Shown here: positions 16,989-25,260 of the stretch, one piece after another | Position numbering within the stretch: position 1 is the stretch's first letter | Layout: each line of letters opens with the position of its first letter | From: Phycisphaerae bacterium | Lineage (GTDB): Bacteria; Planctomycetota; Phycisphaerae; Phycisphaerales; UBA1924 | DNA length: 34,727 nucleotides | NCBI GenBank assembly: GCA_016795005.1 | Contig: JAEUIV010000121.1 | Location: forward strand, 1-34,727 | Direction: 5' to 3' | The notes under the pieces: generated by a model | Databases searched by the model: none | The model's input: the letters and a program-made list of their open reading frames with translations, nothing else | What the model was told of the DNA's origin: nothing | Program-made: the position numbers and the translations under genes

Positions 16989-17948
16989 TCAGGCGGCGGG
17001 CTTCGCGGCTCGTTGCTTTCCGAAGAACAACTGGAAGAGCAGCCCGACGCCGGCGAGCGCGGCCCAGGCGATCAGCCAGACGAGCGGGTCGGTCGGGATT
17101 CGTGAGGCGAGCGGGAGGCCGAGGGCGACGACGCCGTAGGCCGCGGCGGGCATCCAGACGGCGGGGCCGATCATGGCGGTGGTGACGGCGGCGGCGCGCT
17201 TGGGGAGCGCGAAGCCGAGGACGAGGCCGCCGAGGTATCCGAGCACGAGGGCGAGCAGGAGCAGCGCCCGGCCGCGGGGGTCGAGGTCGGTGTTCCAGAA
17301 GTAGACAAGTTGCTGCCACGAGCGGGCGGCGAAGACCTTGACGGCGCGCGAGCCGCGCTCGACGGTGAGGTCGGCGAGCGAGCCGGGGCCGTCGGGATCG
17401 TCGGGCTGATCGGCGGTCTCGTCGAGGCGGGCCTTGGCGGCCTCGACCGCTGCGCCGACGGATTCTTTCAGTTGGTTCAGTTGCAGCGACGCGAACCATT
17501 CTTCGAGAGTTCGCGGGTTCGTGGCGGGGGCGCGTTCGCTTGAGGTCGATTCGGTGGCCGGTGGCTCGCCGGATGGAACGGGCAGCTTGACGAACGCGGC
17601 GACGGCGAGGGTGCTGACGAGCGCGATGACGAGGGCGAGGGTGTTCGCCACCAGCACGCGGAAGGCGAGCCACCCGATCAGGGCGCCCACGGCGGCGCCG
17701 ACCGCCGAGAGCGCCCAGGGGCTGAGCCACTGCGCGATCACGTCGGGGAGCAGGTGGGCGAACGCGATTCCGACGAGGGCGCCGAGGGCGATGAAAGCGG
17801 GTCGCATGAGTCGGCCGCCCGCGAGCCAGATCAGCATGCCGATGAGCAACGCCATCGCCGCCGCGACGTGAACCGTCCAGGGCCAGTCTGCGACGCCGGC
17901 GGGGGGAGCCGCGGCGAGGGTCAGGATGTGTCGGAACGTCGATTCCAT
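16989..17948 (-). CDS. Multi-pass membrane protein of unknown function
   Basis: A 319-residue protein with about seven predicted transmembrane helices: roughly 25-44, 49-67, 78-99, 100-120, 228-247, 251-277 and 289-309. The region 121-227 is soluble and contains a Pro/Ser/Thr-rich linker followed by a helix-forming stretch (LEEWFASLQLNQLKESVGAAVEAAKARL). The C-terminus ends in a basic KQRAAKPAA, presumably cytoplasmic. Small Gly/Ala-rich repeats such as ALGALVGIAFAHLL resemble loosely defined TM-glycine families, but no specific family is recognised. It is convergent with nuoN (4-bp gap) and divergent from pheA. Its function cannot be inferred from context. Confidence 0.75.
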   Translation of the reverse strand: MESTFRHILTLAAAPPAGVADWPWTVHVAAAMALLIGMLIWLAGGRLMRPAFIALGALVGIAFAHLLPDVIAQWLSPWALSAVGAAVGALIGWLAFRVLVANTLALVIALVSTLAVAAFVKLPVPSGEPPATESTSSERAPATNPRTLEEWFASLQLNQLKESVGAAVEAAKARLDETADQPDDPDGPGSLADLTVERGSRAVKVFAARSWQQLVYFWNTDLDPRGRALLLLALVLGYLGGLVLGFALPKRAAAVTTAMIGPAVWMPAAAYGVVALGLPLASRIPTDPLVWLIAWAALAGVGLLFQLFFGKQRAAKPAA

Positions 17949-18134
17949 CGAGCGCCTATTTCGGACAATGTCCGGTACGATTCCCCGCCCCCGGAGAGGA
18001 TCAATCGACCGAACGAGTTCCGACGCAAGAGCCTAGGACACCTGCCAAGGAGGCGGGGAGGACCGGGAGAAAATCCGGGCCTGTGAAGCGGAGGCGATGT
18101 CTCCGGGGTGAAGAACGGCCGATGGAGTATCCCA

Positions 18135-19289
18135 GTGGAGAGCGGACCGGGACATGCAGGCGATCGCGCCCCGGAAGGGGAAGGCCTCCCCGCGCGCTCG
18201 CTCGACGCCATCCGTCAGCGCATCGACCGGCTCGATGACCAGATCGTCCGACTGCTGAATGAGCGGGCGGCATTGATCGTGGAAGTCGGGCGCGTGAAGC
18301 GCGAGACGGGGGTGCCGATCTACGCGCCGCACCGGGAGCAGGCGGTGCTGAAGCGCGTGCTCGAGGCGAACGCGGGGCCGCTGCCGGCGCGGACGGTCGA
18401 GGCGGTCTACCGAGAGATCATGAGCGGGAGTTTCGCGCTGGAGCAGCCGTTGCGGATCGGGTACCTCGGCCCGCCCGGAAGTTACAGCCACCAGGCGGCG
18501 GTGAGACAGTTCGGCAACTCCGTCTCCTTCGAGGACCTGCACACCATCGCGGGGGTCTTCACCGAGGTGATGCGCGGGCACTGCCACTACGGCCTCGCCC
18601 CCATCGAGAACTCCATCGGCGGCGGGATCGTCGAGACGCTGGATGCGTTCGCCGAGCACGGAAATGAGATCAAGGTGTACGCCGAGGTGCTGATCGAGGT
18701 GCACCATGCGCTCCTGAGTTCGTGCGAGCCGCGCGAAGTGCGGAAGATCCTGAGCAAGCCGGAGGTCTTCGACCAGTGCCGCAACTGGCTGGCGACGCAG
18801 TTCCCGAAGGCGGAGCAGGTCGCCGCCCCGAGCACCAGCCGGGCGGTGCAGTTGGTGCTCGAGGAGTTCGAGAAGGATCCGGCGTGCGGGCTGGCGGCGA
18901 TCGCCTCGCCGCTGGCGGGGCAGATCTACGGCCTCGATGTCCTCTTCGAGAAGATCGAGGACAACCCGAACAACGTGACGCGGTTCGCGGTCATTTCCAA
19001 GCAGGCCGCGAAGCCCAGCGGCGACGACAAGACCAGCATCATGTTCGAGACGGCGGACAAGCCGGGGGCGCTGGTGAGCGTGCTGCGCGTCTTTGAGGAG
19101 GCGGGGATCAACCTCACGCACATCGACAAGCGCCCCAGCGGGCGGGTGAACTGGACCTACACCTTCTTCATCGACGCCCAGGGGCACCAGGACGACCCCA
19201 AGGTCACGGCGGCAATCACCGACGCCCGGACGCACTGCCAGCACCTGACGGTGCTGGGGAGTTATCCGAGGGCGCGGAGGATTCTATGA
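18135..19289 (+). CDS. pheA: Bifunctional chorismate mutase / prephenate dehydratase
   Basis: A P-protein that turns chorismate into prephenate and then phenylpyruvate, for phenylalanine synthesis. An AroQ-type chorismate mutase (LDAIRQRIDRLDDQIVRLLNERA and following helices) occupies the first about 90 residues. The dehydratase domain starts at RIGYLGPPGSYSHQAA and carries APIENSIGGGIVETLD and the catalytic NNVTRFAVI (TRF). An ACT domain follows, with DKPGALVSVLRVFEEAGINLT; the usual ESRP is replaced by DKRPSGR. GTG 18135 is preferred because GGAG lies 7 nt upstream, giving 384 residues; GTG 18108 in the same frame is possible. AAGGAGG at 18047-18053 has no usable start near it. The next unit downstream is the REP/transposase region. 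Confidence 0.93.
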   Translation: MESGPGHAGDRAPEGEGLPARSLDAIRQRIDRLDDQIVRLLNERAALIVEVGRVKRETGVPIYAPHREQAVLKRVLEANAGPLPARTVEAVYREIMSGSFALEQPLRIGYLGPPGSYSHQAAVRQFGNSVSFEDLHTIAGVFTEVMRGHCHYGLAPIENSIGGGIVETLDAFAEHGNEIKVYAEVLIEVHHALLSSCEPREVRKILSKPEVFDQCRNWLATQFPKAEQVAAPSTSRAVQLVLEEFEKDPACGLAAIASPLAGQIYGLDVLFEKIEDNPNNVTRFAVISKQAAKPSGDDKTSIMFETADKPGALVSVLRVFEEAGINLTHIDKRPSGRVNWTYTFFIDAQGHQDDPKVTAAITDARTHCQHLTVLGSYPRARRIL

Positions 19290-19298
19290 CACCGCGTC

Positions 19299-19381
19299 GA
19301 CGCCGAGGCTGAGTCCGCGAAGCCTCGGGTTCCGGGACTCCCGATCCGAGGCTTTGTCGCAGACTCCTCAGCCTCGGCGTC
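19299..19381. repeat. REP-type palindrome pair, left of the transposase gene
   Basis: A perfect 15-bp inverted repeat, GACGCCGAGGCTGAG (19299-19313) and its complement (19367-19381), encloses two further inverted copies of CCGAGGCT/AGCCTCGG (19303-19310 with 19321-19328; 19346-19353 with 19370-19377). The structure is two REP hairpins in inverted orientation, which is the REPIN arrangement. Its right half recurs at 19949-19989. Confidence 0.75.
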
Positions 19382-19401
19382 CTTGACGTAGTCTGAGTGA
19401 C

Positions 19402-19923
19402 ATGACCGGTTGGGCACATGTGATGACGTCCACCCTCGGGCATTGGCTCCCCGGGGATCCGCGTGGATTCCGGGATCATGGGCATCGCGTTCATTCCTCA
19501 GGGGACTACAAGAACCCTTCGCCTGACGGCGAGCACGCCGGGTTGCATCATTACGCCCGGTCAATCCTTCGGAACGAGGTCTCGCTCACCGAACCGCAGC
19601 GAGCGCGCCTCGGCAAGTCGCTCTTGGAGAAGTTGGAACGAATGGGCACGGCGGTTGCCGTATTAGCGGTGGGTGCGCGACATGTTCATGGCTTGATCCG
19701 AGTCGGCACGGCGGACGCGGTCGAGGTGTTCGGTCGCGCCAAGCAGTTTGCGTCCCACCAGATTCGTGCCGAGATTCCGGGAAAACTATGGGGTGCGTCG
19801 AGCCACGTCGAGCGCATCCATGATGGTGCACAGTTCGTCTCGGCGCTCAAGTACATCACTCGCCACCGCGCGGAGGGCGCGTGGGTGTGGGAGAACCCGG
19901 AAATCGCTACTGATCGACGCTGA
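19402..19923 (+). CDS. REP-associated (Y1, HUH) transposase-like protein
   Basis: A 173-residue protein of the IS200-like Y1 transposase fold. The N-terminal WAHVMTSTLGHWLPGDPRGF corresponds to the TxxTYGTWLPGDxRGx segment of a planctomycete-rich family. The HUH metal site is HVH at 94-96 (GARHVHGLIRV), and the likely nucleophile is Tyr151 in SALKYITRHRAEGAWVW. The gene is bracketed by matching REP-like palindromes, the hallmark of RAYT elements, which are single-copy domesticated relatives of IS200 transposases thought to spread REPs. No accessory genes are present. The reading frame is intact, so it may be active. The start ATG is the first in frame after the left palindrome. Confidence 0.8.
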   Translation: MTGWAHVMTSTLGHWLPGDPRGFRDHGHRVHSSGDYKNPSPDGEHAGLHHYARSILRNEVSLTEPQRARLGKSLLEKLERMGTAVAVLAVGARHVHGLIRVGTADAVEVFGRAKQFASHQIRAEIPGKLWGASSHVERIHDGAQFVSALKYITRHRAEGAWVWENPEIATDRR

Positions 19924-19948
19924 GCCCGCGTTTTCTCGGCATAGGCGT

Positions 19949-19989
19949 CCGATCCGAGGCTTCGTCGAAGACTCCTCAGCCTCGGCGTC
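19949..19989. repeat. REP-type palindrome, right of the transposase gene
   Basis: These 41 bp repeat 19341-19381 with only two substitutions, in direct orientation. They contain CCGAGGCT (19954-19961) and AGCCTCGG (19978-19985). A degraded inverted partner seems to overlap the transposase stop region (about 19916-19941). Confidence 0.75.
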
Positions 19990-20005
19990 TTGCGGAGTGG
20001 GGCGC

Positions 20006-20317
20006 CTAGCCCTGCTTCCGCCCGCCCTGCGGCGCGAGTTCGATGACCCCGAAGTTCTGCTCGTAGGCGCCGACGGCCTGCTGGAGGCTCATCATGAGGC
20101 GCTTGGCCCCCTGCCAGTTCATGACCACGCGGGCGCCCACGCCGAAGTGCATCGACATCGGTTCGCCCTGTCCCTGCTGGACGGGGAGGTTCAGGCCGAA
20201 GTCCATGATGATCTCATCGGCGGTGGTGGTGGTGCGGATGGTGTTCGCGTAGGTGACGTGCATCTTGGATTCGTCAACACGGATCTGGACCTGCTGCTGG
20301 GGGCGTTCATCGGCCAT
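20006..20317 (-). CDS. DUF3467 family protein
   Basis: A 103-residue soluble protein. The pattern VRVDESKMHVTYANTIR, then a short region ending in DEIIMDFGLN, then VVMNWQGAKRLMMSLQQAVGAYEQNFG, matches DUF3467, a widespread small family of unknown function. No catalytic residues or membrane segments are apparent. The start at 20317 is supported by GGAACC/GAAGGA just upstream and by family length; the frame runs further upstream only because it passes through the tRNA-Leu gene. It lies 57 bp downstream of that tRNA on the same strand and may share its transcript. Confidence 0.85.
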   Translation of the reverse strand: MADERPQQQVQIRVDESKMHVTYANTIRTTTTADEIIMDFGLNLPVQQGQGEPMSMHFGVGARVVMNWQGAKRLMMSLQQAVGAYEQNFGVIELAPQGGRKQG

Positions 20318-20374
20318 GGTTCGGTTCCTTCTTTCTCTCTCTCGGTGGACGAGGGCTTGGGTCGGGGCGGACAA

Positions 20375-20458
20375 TGCCGGAGGAGGGAGTCGAACCCTCA
20401 CGCCCTTGCGGGCACAGGATTTTGAATCCAGCGCGTCTGCCAGTTCCGCCACTCCGGC
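20375..20458 (-). tRNA. tRNA-Leu (anticodon CAA)
   Basis: A type II tRNA of 84 nt. The acceptor arms GCCGGAG and CTCCGGC pair fully, the T arm is GAGGG-TTCGACT-CCCTC, and the long variable arm (TGCCCGCAAGGGCGT) is that of leucine tRNA. The anticodon loop TTCAAAA gives CAA, reading UUG. The anticodon stem CTGGA/TCCTG contains one U-U mismatch (positions 28-42). CCA is not encoded; A73 is followed by TTG. Confidence 0.95.
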
Positions 20459-20680
20459 GGCGGGGCGGAGATTGTAGCGGGAGCGGATGCCGGGCACGAG
20501 GCGAGCCGCGATGCTCGTGAACGAGCGAGAATTGCCGCATCCGCGGTTGAGTGGCTCCGGTCGTGGCCCGGCGTTTCGTGCCGAGGGCCATTCCTCCGGC
20601 TATCCTTTCCCCCCTTGCACCTCGGGCGGGGGGTCATCGGCCGGTGGGCGGCCTTGGCCCTGGTCCCCGGAGACATTGAC

Positions 20681-22060
20681 ATGGCGGCATCACCAGCGGG
20701 CGGCGTTGAGCACAAGGTCACCATCGAGGACGCGGGGCCGAGCCGGAAGAGGCTCCGCTTCACGGTCCCCGGCAAGGTGGTCGCGGAGCAGATCGAGCAA
20801 TCGCTGGGGGCGCTCGCGATGAGCGCCTCGCTCCCCGGTTTTCGGCCGGGCCACGCGCCGCGACGCCTGATCGAGAAGCGGTTCGGCTCGGGGGTGCGCG
20901 AAGAAGCCAAGAACCAGATCATCGCGTCGGCCTATTCCTCCGCGATCAAGGAGCACAAGATCTCCGTCATCGGCGATCCCGAGGGCAACGAGGAACTCGC
21001 CAAGCTCGCGCTCGAGCCGGGGAAGGACATGCACTTCCACGTCGAGGTGGACGTGATGCCCGAGTTCGATATCCCTTCGACCGATGGTCTTGAAGTGTTC
21101 AAGCCGACGTTCACCCCCTCCGAGAAGGACGTGGACGACCAGATCAACATGCTGGCGGTGAACGAGGGTTCACTCGAACCGCGGGACCGCGCCGAGCCGG
21201 GCGATTACTGCATCGGCCACGGCGTGATGAAGGACCAGGAAGGCAAGTCGCTGATCGACATCGAGGGGGCGGTCATCCAGATCCCGCCGACGGACCGGAA
21301 GGGCAAGGGGGCGATCCTCGGCGTGCTGGTCGATGACTTCGGCAAGCAGGCGGGTCTCCCGGCGGCGAACGAGACCATCACCGTCAAGGCCAAAGGCCCC
21401 GAGAACCACGAGAACGAGCAGGTCCGGGGCAAGGACCTGACCATCACCTTCGAGGTGGCGCAGGTGCAGCGGATCATCCCCTGCCCGATGGACGAACTGC
21501 TCAGGAAGACCGGGCTTCCCACGGAGGAATCGCTGCGCGAGGCGATGATGAACCGGCTGAAGCAGCGCGCGGTCGTCGAGCAGCAGGGGGCGATGCGGCA
21601 GCAGATCGCCCGGTACCTGGTCGAGAAGGTCGAGGTTCCCCTGCCGCAGCGCCTGACCGCGCGGCAATCGGAGGCCAACCTGGCCCGGGCGCGGATGGAC
21701 CTCCTGCATCGCGGGATGGACGACCTCCAGATCGAGGAGCGGATGGCGCAGTTGCGTGCGGCGTCGGCCGCCTCCGCCGTGCGCGACCTCAAACTCACCT
21801 TCATCCTCGCCCGAGTCGCCCAGACGCTCCAGGTGCAGGTGAACCAGGACGAGGTGCTCGGCCGGATCGCGCAGATGGCGGTGGAGCGCCGCGTCCGCCC
21901 CGACCAGATGCGCCAGGAACTCGAGAAGCGGAACCAGATCGGCTTCGTAGTCCAGCAGGTCCGCGATCACAAGACGATGGACGCCCTCCTCGCCCGCGCG
22001 AAGGTCTCGGACATCTCGGTCGAGGAGTTCAACAAGAAGTTCGCCGCGGCGAGGGCATGA
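20681..22060 (+). CDS. tig: Trigger factor
   Basis: A 459-residue ribosome-associated chaperone. The N-terminal domain carries the ribosome-docking signature GFRPGHAP at residues 53-60 (consensus GFRxGxxP), after VEHKVTIEDAGPSRKRLRFTVP. The middle part (about 160-270) takes the place of the FKBP-type prolyl isomerase domain but is divergent, so isomerase activity is doubtful. The C-terminal helical domain (about 275-459) is rich in Arg, Gln and Met as in other trigger factors. The ATG at 20681 has GGAG 8-9 nt upstream. It precedes a small membrane protein gene and clpX; in many bacteria tig, clpP and clpX form a cluster, but clpP is absent here. Confidence 0.93.
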   Translation: MAASPAGGVEHKVTIEDAGPSRKRLRFTVPGKVVAEQIEQSLGALAMSASLPGFRPGHAPRRLIEKRFGSGVREEAKNQIIASAYSSAIKEHKISVIGDPEGNEELAKLALEPGKDMHFHVEVDVMPEFDIPSTDGLEVFKPTFTPSEKDVDDQINMLAVNEGSLEPRDRAEPGDYCIGHGVMKDQEGKSLIDIEGAVIQIPPTDRKGKGAILGVLVDDFGKQAGLPAANETITVKAKGPENHENEQVRGKDLTITFEVAQVQRIIPCPMDELLRKTGLPTEESLREAMMNRLKQRAVVEQQGAMRQQIARYLVEKVEVPLPQRLTARQSEANLARARMDLLHRGMDDLQIEERMAQLRAASAASAVRDLKLTFILARVAQTLQVQVNQDEVLGRIAQMAVERRVRPDQMRQELEKRNQIGFVVQQVRDHKTMDALLARAKVSDISVEEFNKKFAAARA

Positions 22061-22088
22061 GCCGACGGCGAGCGGCGCGGAGCCACCC

Positions 22089-22415
22089 ATGCACGCGAGC
22101 ATCGCCTCTCCCTTTACCACGGGCGCTCAGGCTCCCGCCGGATCGGTGATGATGTGGATCGCGGCGCTGCTGCTCTCCGTCGTGGCGGGGGCCGCGGCGC
22201 TGTTCTGGATCCGTCGGCGGCTGCTTGGAGAGGATCCCGCCGATCGTTCAACCGGCCTCACGCTCCAGGACCTGCGCGAGATGCACCAGCGCGGCACGCT
22301 GACCGACGAGGAGTTCGCCGCCGCGAAGCGCGCGGTGCTCGGAGCATCCGCCGATGGATCGACTCCCAGCCGGAACCCGATCACCGGTACCGAACGCGGT
22401 CGTCCCCCGCGCTGA
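22089..22415 (+). CDS. Small membrane protein with SHOCT-like C-terminal motif
   Basis: A 108-residue protein with one transmembrane helix (about 20-43, VMMWIAALLLSVVAGAAALFWI) followed by basic RRRLL, which suggests the C-terminus is cytoplasmic. Residues 57-85 (LTLQDLREMHQRGTLTDEEFAAAKRAVLG) resemble the SHOCT short helical motif (L..L..L...G.IT.EEFE..K..LL). Such motifs are found at protein ends and may mediate oligomerisation; function is unknown. The gene follows tig by 28 bp and is probably in its transcript. Confidence 0.7.
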   Translation: MHASIASPFTTGAQAPAGSVMMWIAALLLSVVAGAAALFWIRRRLLGEDPADRSTGLTLQDLREMHQRGTLTDEEFAAAKRAVLGASADGSTPSRNPITGTERGRPPR

Positions 22416-22699
22416 GACGCCCACTATCGGGCGGTGCTGCGGAAAGGCAGATTCGGGTTCGGATCGGCAGGTATACGGACCTGCTCGTGCGAGCGTTCGA
22501 ACGCGAGCCTCCCCGGCCTGCTCGTGAGATCGAGATGAAGAAAAGTTACGGAAAAATGCTTGCAATCACCCGCTCAGACCGCATGCTTTTCATCGAATCG
22601 CCGGGATGCGTGGAGAAAGTTCCTCCGCACGTCGATACAGTGGGTTATACGCGCTGATGGTCCGCGCATCGGCCCCCAGGGGTGTGTAACGAGGAATCG

Positions 22700-24022
22700 A
22701 TGGCAAAGAATCGAAACGACTCAGACGAGCAGGGCAGTCAGTCCACCGGCGGCGGCGACGGGCCGGGGTTCAGGGGGCGCAAGGTCACGACCTGCTCCTT
22801 CTGCGGCAAGACCTCGCGCGAAGTCGGCCCGATGGTCGAAGGGCCGAGCGATGTCTACATCTGCTGCAACTGCGTCGATCTGTGCCAGAACATCTTCAAG
22901 CAGGAACGGCGTCGCGTGTCGTCGAGCCGTCATGTGCTCGGGGCGATCCCCTCGCCGCGGCAGATGCGCGAGTTCCTCGATCAGTACGTGATCGGGCAGG
23001 ACCACGCGAAGAAGGCGCTCTCCGTCGCGGTGCACAGCCATTACAAGCGGCTGTCGCAGATGGACAACGAGGATGCTCCCGTCGAACTCGACAAGAGCAA
23101 CGTGCTGCTCATGGGACCGACCGGATCGGGCAAGACGCTCCTGGCGCGGACGCTGGCGCGCATTCTCAACGTCCCCTTCGCCATCGGCGACGCGACCACG
23201 CTCACCGAGGCGGGCTACGTGGGCGAAGACGTCGAGAATCTCCTGCTGAAACTCCTCCAGGCGGCGGACTACGACCTCGAATCCGCGCAGCGCGGCATCA
23301 TTTACATCGACGAGATCGACAAGATCGGCAAGACCTCGAACAACGTCTCGATTACGCGCGATGTCTCGGGCGAGGGGGTCCAGCAGTCGCTCCTGAAGAT
23401 GCTCGAGGGCACGATCGCCAACGTGCCGCCCCAGGGAGGCCGCAAGCACCCCGAGCAGCAGTACATCCAGATGGACACGTCGCACATCCTCTTCATCTGC
23501 GGCGGGACGTTCGTCGGTCTCGAAGACATCATCCGCCGGCGCATCGGCAAGAAGCGGATCGGCTTCACCGATGACCCGCGCGCCTACGACCGCGTGGAAG
23601 AGGCGGGCGATGTGCTGGCGCAGGTCACGCCGGACGACGTGATGGAGTTCGGGATGATCCCGGAACTCATCGGGCGTCTGCCGATGATCGCGCCGCTGAT
23701 GCCGCTGACCGAGCAGGCGATGATCAACGTGCTGACCGAGCCGAAGAACGCGCTGGTGCGTCAGTACCAGTACCTCTTCAGCCTCGAGGGATCGAAACTC
23801 ACCTTCACCGAGGGAGCGCTGCGCGAGATCGCGCGGCGTGCGCTCGCCCGCAAGACGGGGGCCCGCGCCCTGCGCTCGGTGATCGAGGAGATCATGCTCG
23901 ACCTGATGTACGAGCTCCCCGATGTGGCGCACGAGGGGGCGGAGTTTGTGATCGACCGCGACGCGGTGATCGGGCCGCGGCGGCTGGAATCGCTGCGTGT
24001 GGCGCGGAAAGAGTCGGCCTGA
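22700..24022 (+). CDS. clpX: ATP-dependent Clp protease ATP-binding subunit ClpX
   Basis: A 440-residue AAA+ unfoldase that delivers substrates to ClpP. The N-terminal zinc-binding domain has C32, C35, C55 and C58 (CSFC and CCNC). Walker A is GPTGSGKT at 139-146, the pore loop is in GYVGEDVE, Walker B is in [10 protein letters not shown], and the ClpP-contacting IGF loop is present in KKRIGFTDD. Length is slightly above the usual 415-430 because of a Gly/Ser-rich N-terminus. The ATG at 22700 follows GAGG by 5-6 nt; the frame also contains a GTG at 22682. A 284-bp gap separates it from the SHOCT gene, so it may have its own promoter. clpP is not adjacent. Confidence 0.97.
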   Translation: MAKNRNDSDEQGSQSTGGGDGPGFRGRKVTTCSFCGKTSREVGPMVEGPSDVYICCNCVDLCQNIFKQERRRVSSSRHVLGAIPSPRQMREFLDQYVIGQDHAKKALSVAVHSHYKRLSQMDNEDAPVELDKSNVLLMGPTGSGKTLLARTLARILNVPFAIGDATTLTEAGYVGEDVENLLLKLLQAADYDLESAQRGIIYIDEIDKIGKTSNNVSITRDVSGEGVQQSLLKMLEGTIANVPPQGGRKHPEQQYIQMDTSHILFICGGTFVGLEDIIRRRIGKKRIGFTDDPRAYDRVEEAGDVLAQVTPDDVMEFGMIPELIGRLPMIAPLMPLTEQAMINVLTEPKNALVRQYQYLFSLEGSKLTFTEGALREIARRALARKTGARALRSVIEEIMLDLMYELPDVAHEGAEFVIDRDAVIGPRRLESLRVARKESA

Positions 24023-24029
24023 GCGCCCC

Positions 24030-24542
24030 TCATGGGGTGGTGGCGGCTCCTTCGAGCAGCTCTCCAAGCCGACGGATCTCGGCGGTGCGCTCCTCGTTCG
24101 ACATCTGCGCGATGGCGTCGGCGGAAGCCTCGATCGAGGTGTAGCCCATCTGCTGGAGCGCGCCGGTGATCACGCCGGCGGCCTCGGCGGCGGTCGTGGG
24201 GTCGTCCTGTTCAAGGTCCATGTGATCAGTCGCGGCACCGCCTTTGGTCCCGACTGACTGGGATACGTACGCGCAGTAGACAAAGGTGAAATCGGCGAGC
24301 ACCTCGGTGATATCCGCGAAGTTCACCACGCCATCTTTGTTGGCGTCACCCAGGAGCAAGCAACCAGTGGCGTTGAAGTTCGCGAGCACAGCGGTAATGT
24401 CCCCTAAGTTCACGATGCCATCCGAACTCGCATCACCAAGCGGAACCTCATCACACACCTCAAACCGGAACTCCTGCGGAACATCGACGACCGGCGCTTC
24501 GGGTCGCAGCGGGTGGCGTGGCCACACCGACTCACGCAGCAT
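24030..24542 (-). CDS. Dockerin-like repeat ORF, possibly a gene remnant
   Basis: A 170-residue reading frame with two consecutive dockerin-like calcium-binding repeats, GDASSDGIVNLGDITAVLANF and, after a spacer, GDANKDGVVNFADITEVLADF, at about residues 36-88. The C-terminal about 60 residues are predicted helical (TAAEAAGVITGALQQMGY..., then NEERTAEIRRLGELLEG). Such repeats normally sit at the C-terminus of large secreted proteins here, but this ORF has no signal peptide and starts 13 bp from a large palindrome. Its first about 25 residues are encoded by sequence that partly resembles the palindrome region. A truncated gene or one with a rewritten 5' end is plausible. It is convergent with clpX (7-bp gap). 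Confidence 0.6.
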   Translation of the reverse strand: MLRESVWPRHPLRPEAPVVDVPQEFRFEVCDEVPLGDASSDGIVNLGDITAVLANFNATGCLLLGDANKDGVVNFADITEVLADFTFVYCAYVSQSVGTKGGAATDHMDLEQDDPTTAAEAAGVITGALQQMGYTSIEASADAIAQMSNEERTAEIRRLGELLEGAATTP

Positions 24543-24555
24543 GACCTGACGCTTC

Positions 24556-24593
24556 GGGTGGCATACTTGCTGCTTTGAGCAAGCATGCCACCC
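24556..24593. repeat. Large REP-like palindrome
   Basis: GGGTGGCATACTTGCT (24556-24571) and AGCAAGCATGCCACCC (24578-24593) are inverted copies matching at 15 of 16 positions with a 6-nt loop. There is no T-run after it on either strand, so it is unlikely to be a terminator. Its sequence is unrelated to the REP at 19299. Confidence 0.7.
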
Positions 24594-24660
24594 AAGTTGG
24601 GCGACTTACCGTGTGGAAGGGAACAAGCAGGGCACCCGGCGCGAATCATCGAACTTTGCG

Positions 24661-24689
24661 GGCCCCGGACCTCGGTCCGGGGCCTTTTT
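24661..24689 (+). terminator. Intrinsic terminator with no obvious upstream gene
   Basis: GGCCCCGGA (24661-24669) pairs with TCCGGGGCC (24676-24684), 9 bp, then TTTTT. The nearest plus-strand gene upstream is clpX, more than 600 bp away across an antisense ORF. Confidence 0.75.
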
Positions 24690-24730
24690 CATTGGGCGGG
24701 CCGGGGCCGGACGGCGTTGAAAGGAACGTC

Positions 24731-24736
24731 TATCAT
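24731..24736 (+). promoter_or_regulatory. Candidate -10 box of ribH, leaderless type
   Basis: TATCAT lies 9 nt before the ATG of ribH, with no Shine-Dalgarno between. It follows the terminator at 24661-24689, so a promoter is needed here. Confidence 0.4.
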
Positions 24737-24745
24737 CCGCCCCTC

Positions 24746-25258
24746 ATGACGACCGGCCGCCAGAATGTCCGACCCCTTCCCGCGACGGATGTCCGGCGCG
24801 TGGCGATCGTGTGGAGCCGGTACAACGACTTCATCACGCGGCCGCTGCTGGAGGGGGCGGTGGCGGAGTTCCGGCGGCAGGCGGGGTCGGAGGAAGGTCT
24901 CGTGGTCATGGAGGCCTCGGGGTCGTTCGAGGTGCCGATGCTGGTGCACCGTGCCGCGGCGAGCGGCCGGTTTGATGCGGTCGTGGCGCTGGGGTGCATC
25001 ATCAAGGGGGAGACGAGCCACGACCTGCACCTGGCGACGGCGGTGACGAACGCGCTGCTCGCGACGGCGCGCGAGACCGGCGTGCCCGTGGGACTCGGCG
25101 TGCTGACCGTGGACAACGACACACAGGCGCGTGAGCGCGCGGGTGGACTCAAGGGAAACAAGGGGGTCGAGGCAATGGCGGCGGCACTCGAGACCGCGGG
25201 GTCCATCGCGGCGCTGGGCCGCGCGCCGGGCGTGGCCCGGCCGAAGGGGCACTACTGA
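24746..25258 (+). CDS. ribH: 6,7-dimethyl-8-ribityllumazine synthase
   Basis: A 170-residue lumazine synthase, the penultimate enzyme of riboflavin synthesis, joining 5-amino-6-ribitylamino-uracil and dihydroxybutanone phosphate. Motifs seen are VWSRYNDFITRPLLEGA, GSFEVPML, VVALGCIIKGETSHDLHLA (with the catalytic-region His), VTNALL and PVGLGVLTVDN. The rest of the riboflavin pathway is not in the window, and no FMN riboswitch is recognised upstream. nusB follows after 2 bp, a common ribH-nusB arrangement. The frame is open further upstream across the terminator, but that part is not conserved. Confidence 0.94.
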   Translation: MTTGRQNVRPLPATDVRRVAIVWSRYNDFITRPLLEGAVAEFRRQAGSEEGLVVMEASGSFEVPMLVHRAAASGRFDAVVALGCIIKGETSHDLHLATAVTNALLATARETGVPVGLGVLTVDNDTQARERAGGLKGNKGVEAMAAALETAGSIAALGRAPGVARPKGHY

Positions 25259-25260
25259 TC

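Noticed and set aside
20318..20497. Upstream extension of the DUF3467 frame to 20497, including an AELADALDSKS-like peptide
   Set aside because: That peptide is what results from translating the tRNA-Leu gene; the family similarity begins at the ATG at 20317.
22154..22657. A 167-codon frame between the SHOCT gene and clpX
   Set aside because: Most of it is a shifted frame of the SHOCT gene, and the remainder shows no recognisable protein.
24594..24745. FMN riboswitch before ribH
   Set aside because: None of the conserved FMN-element words (such as GGGGCAGGGTGAAAT or CCCGCGA) is present; only a terminator hairpin is seen.
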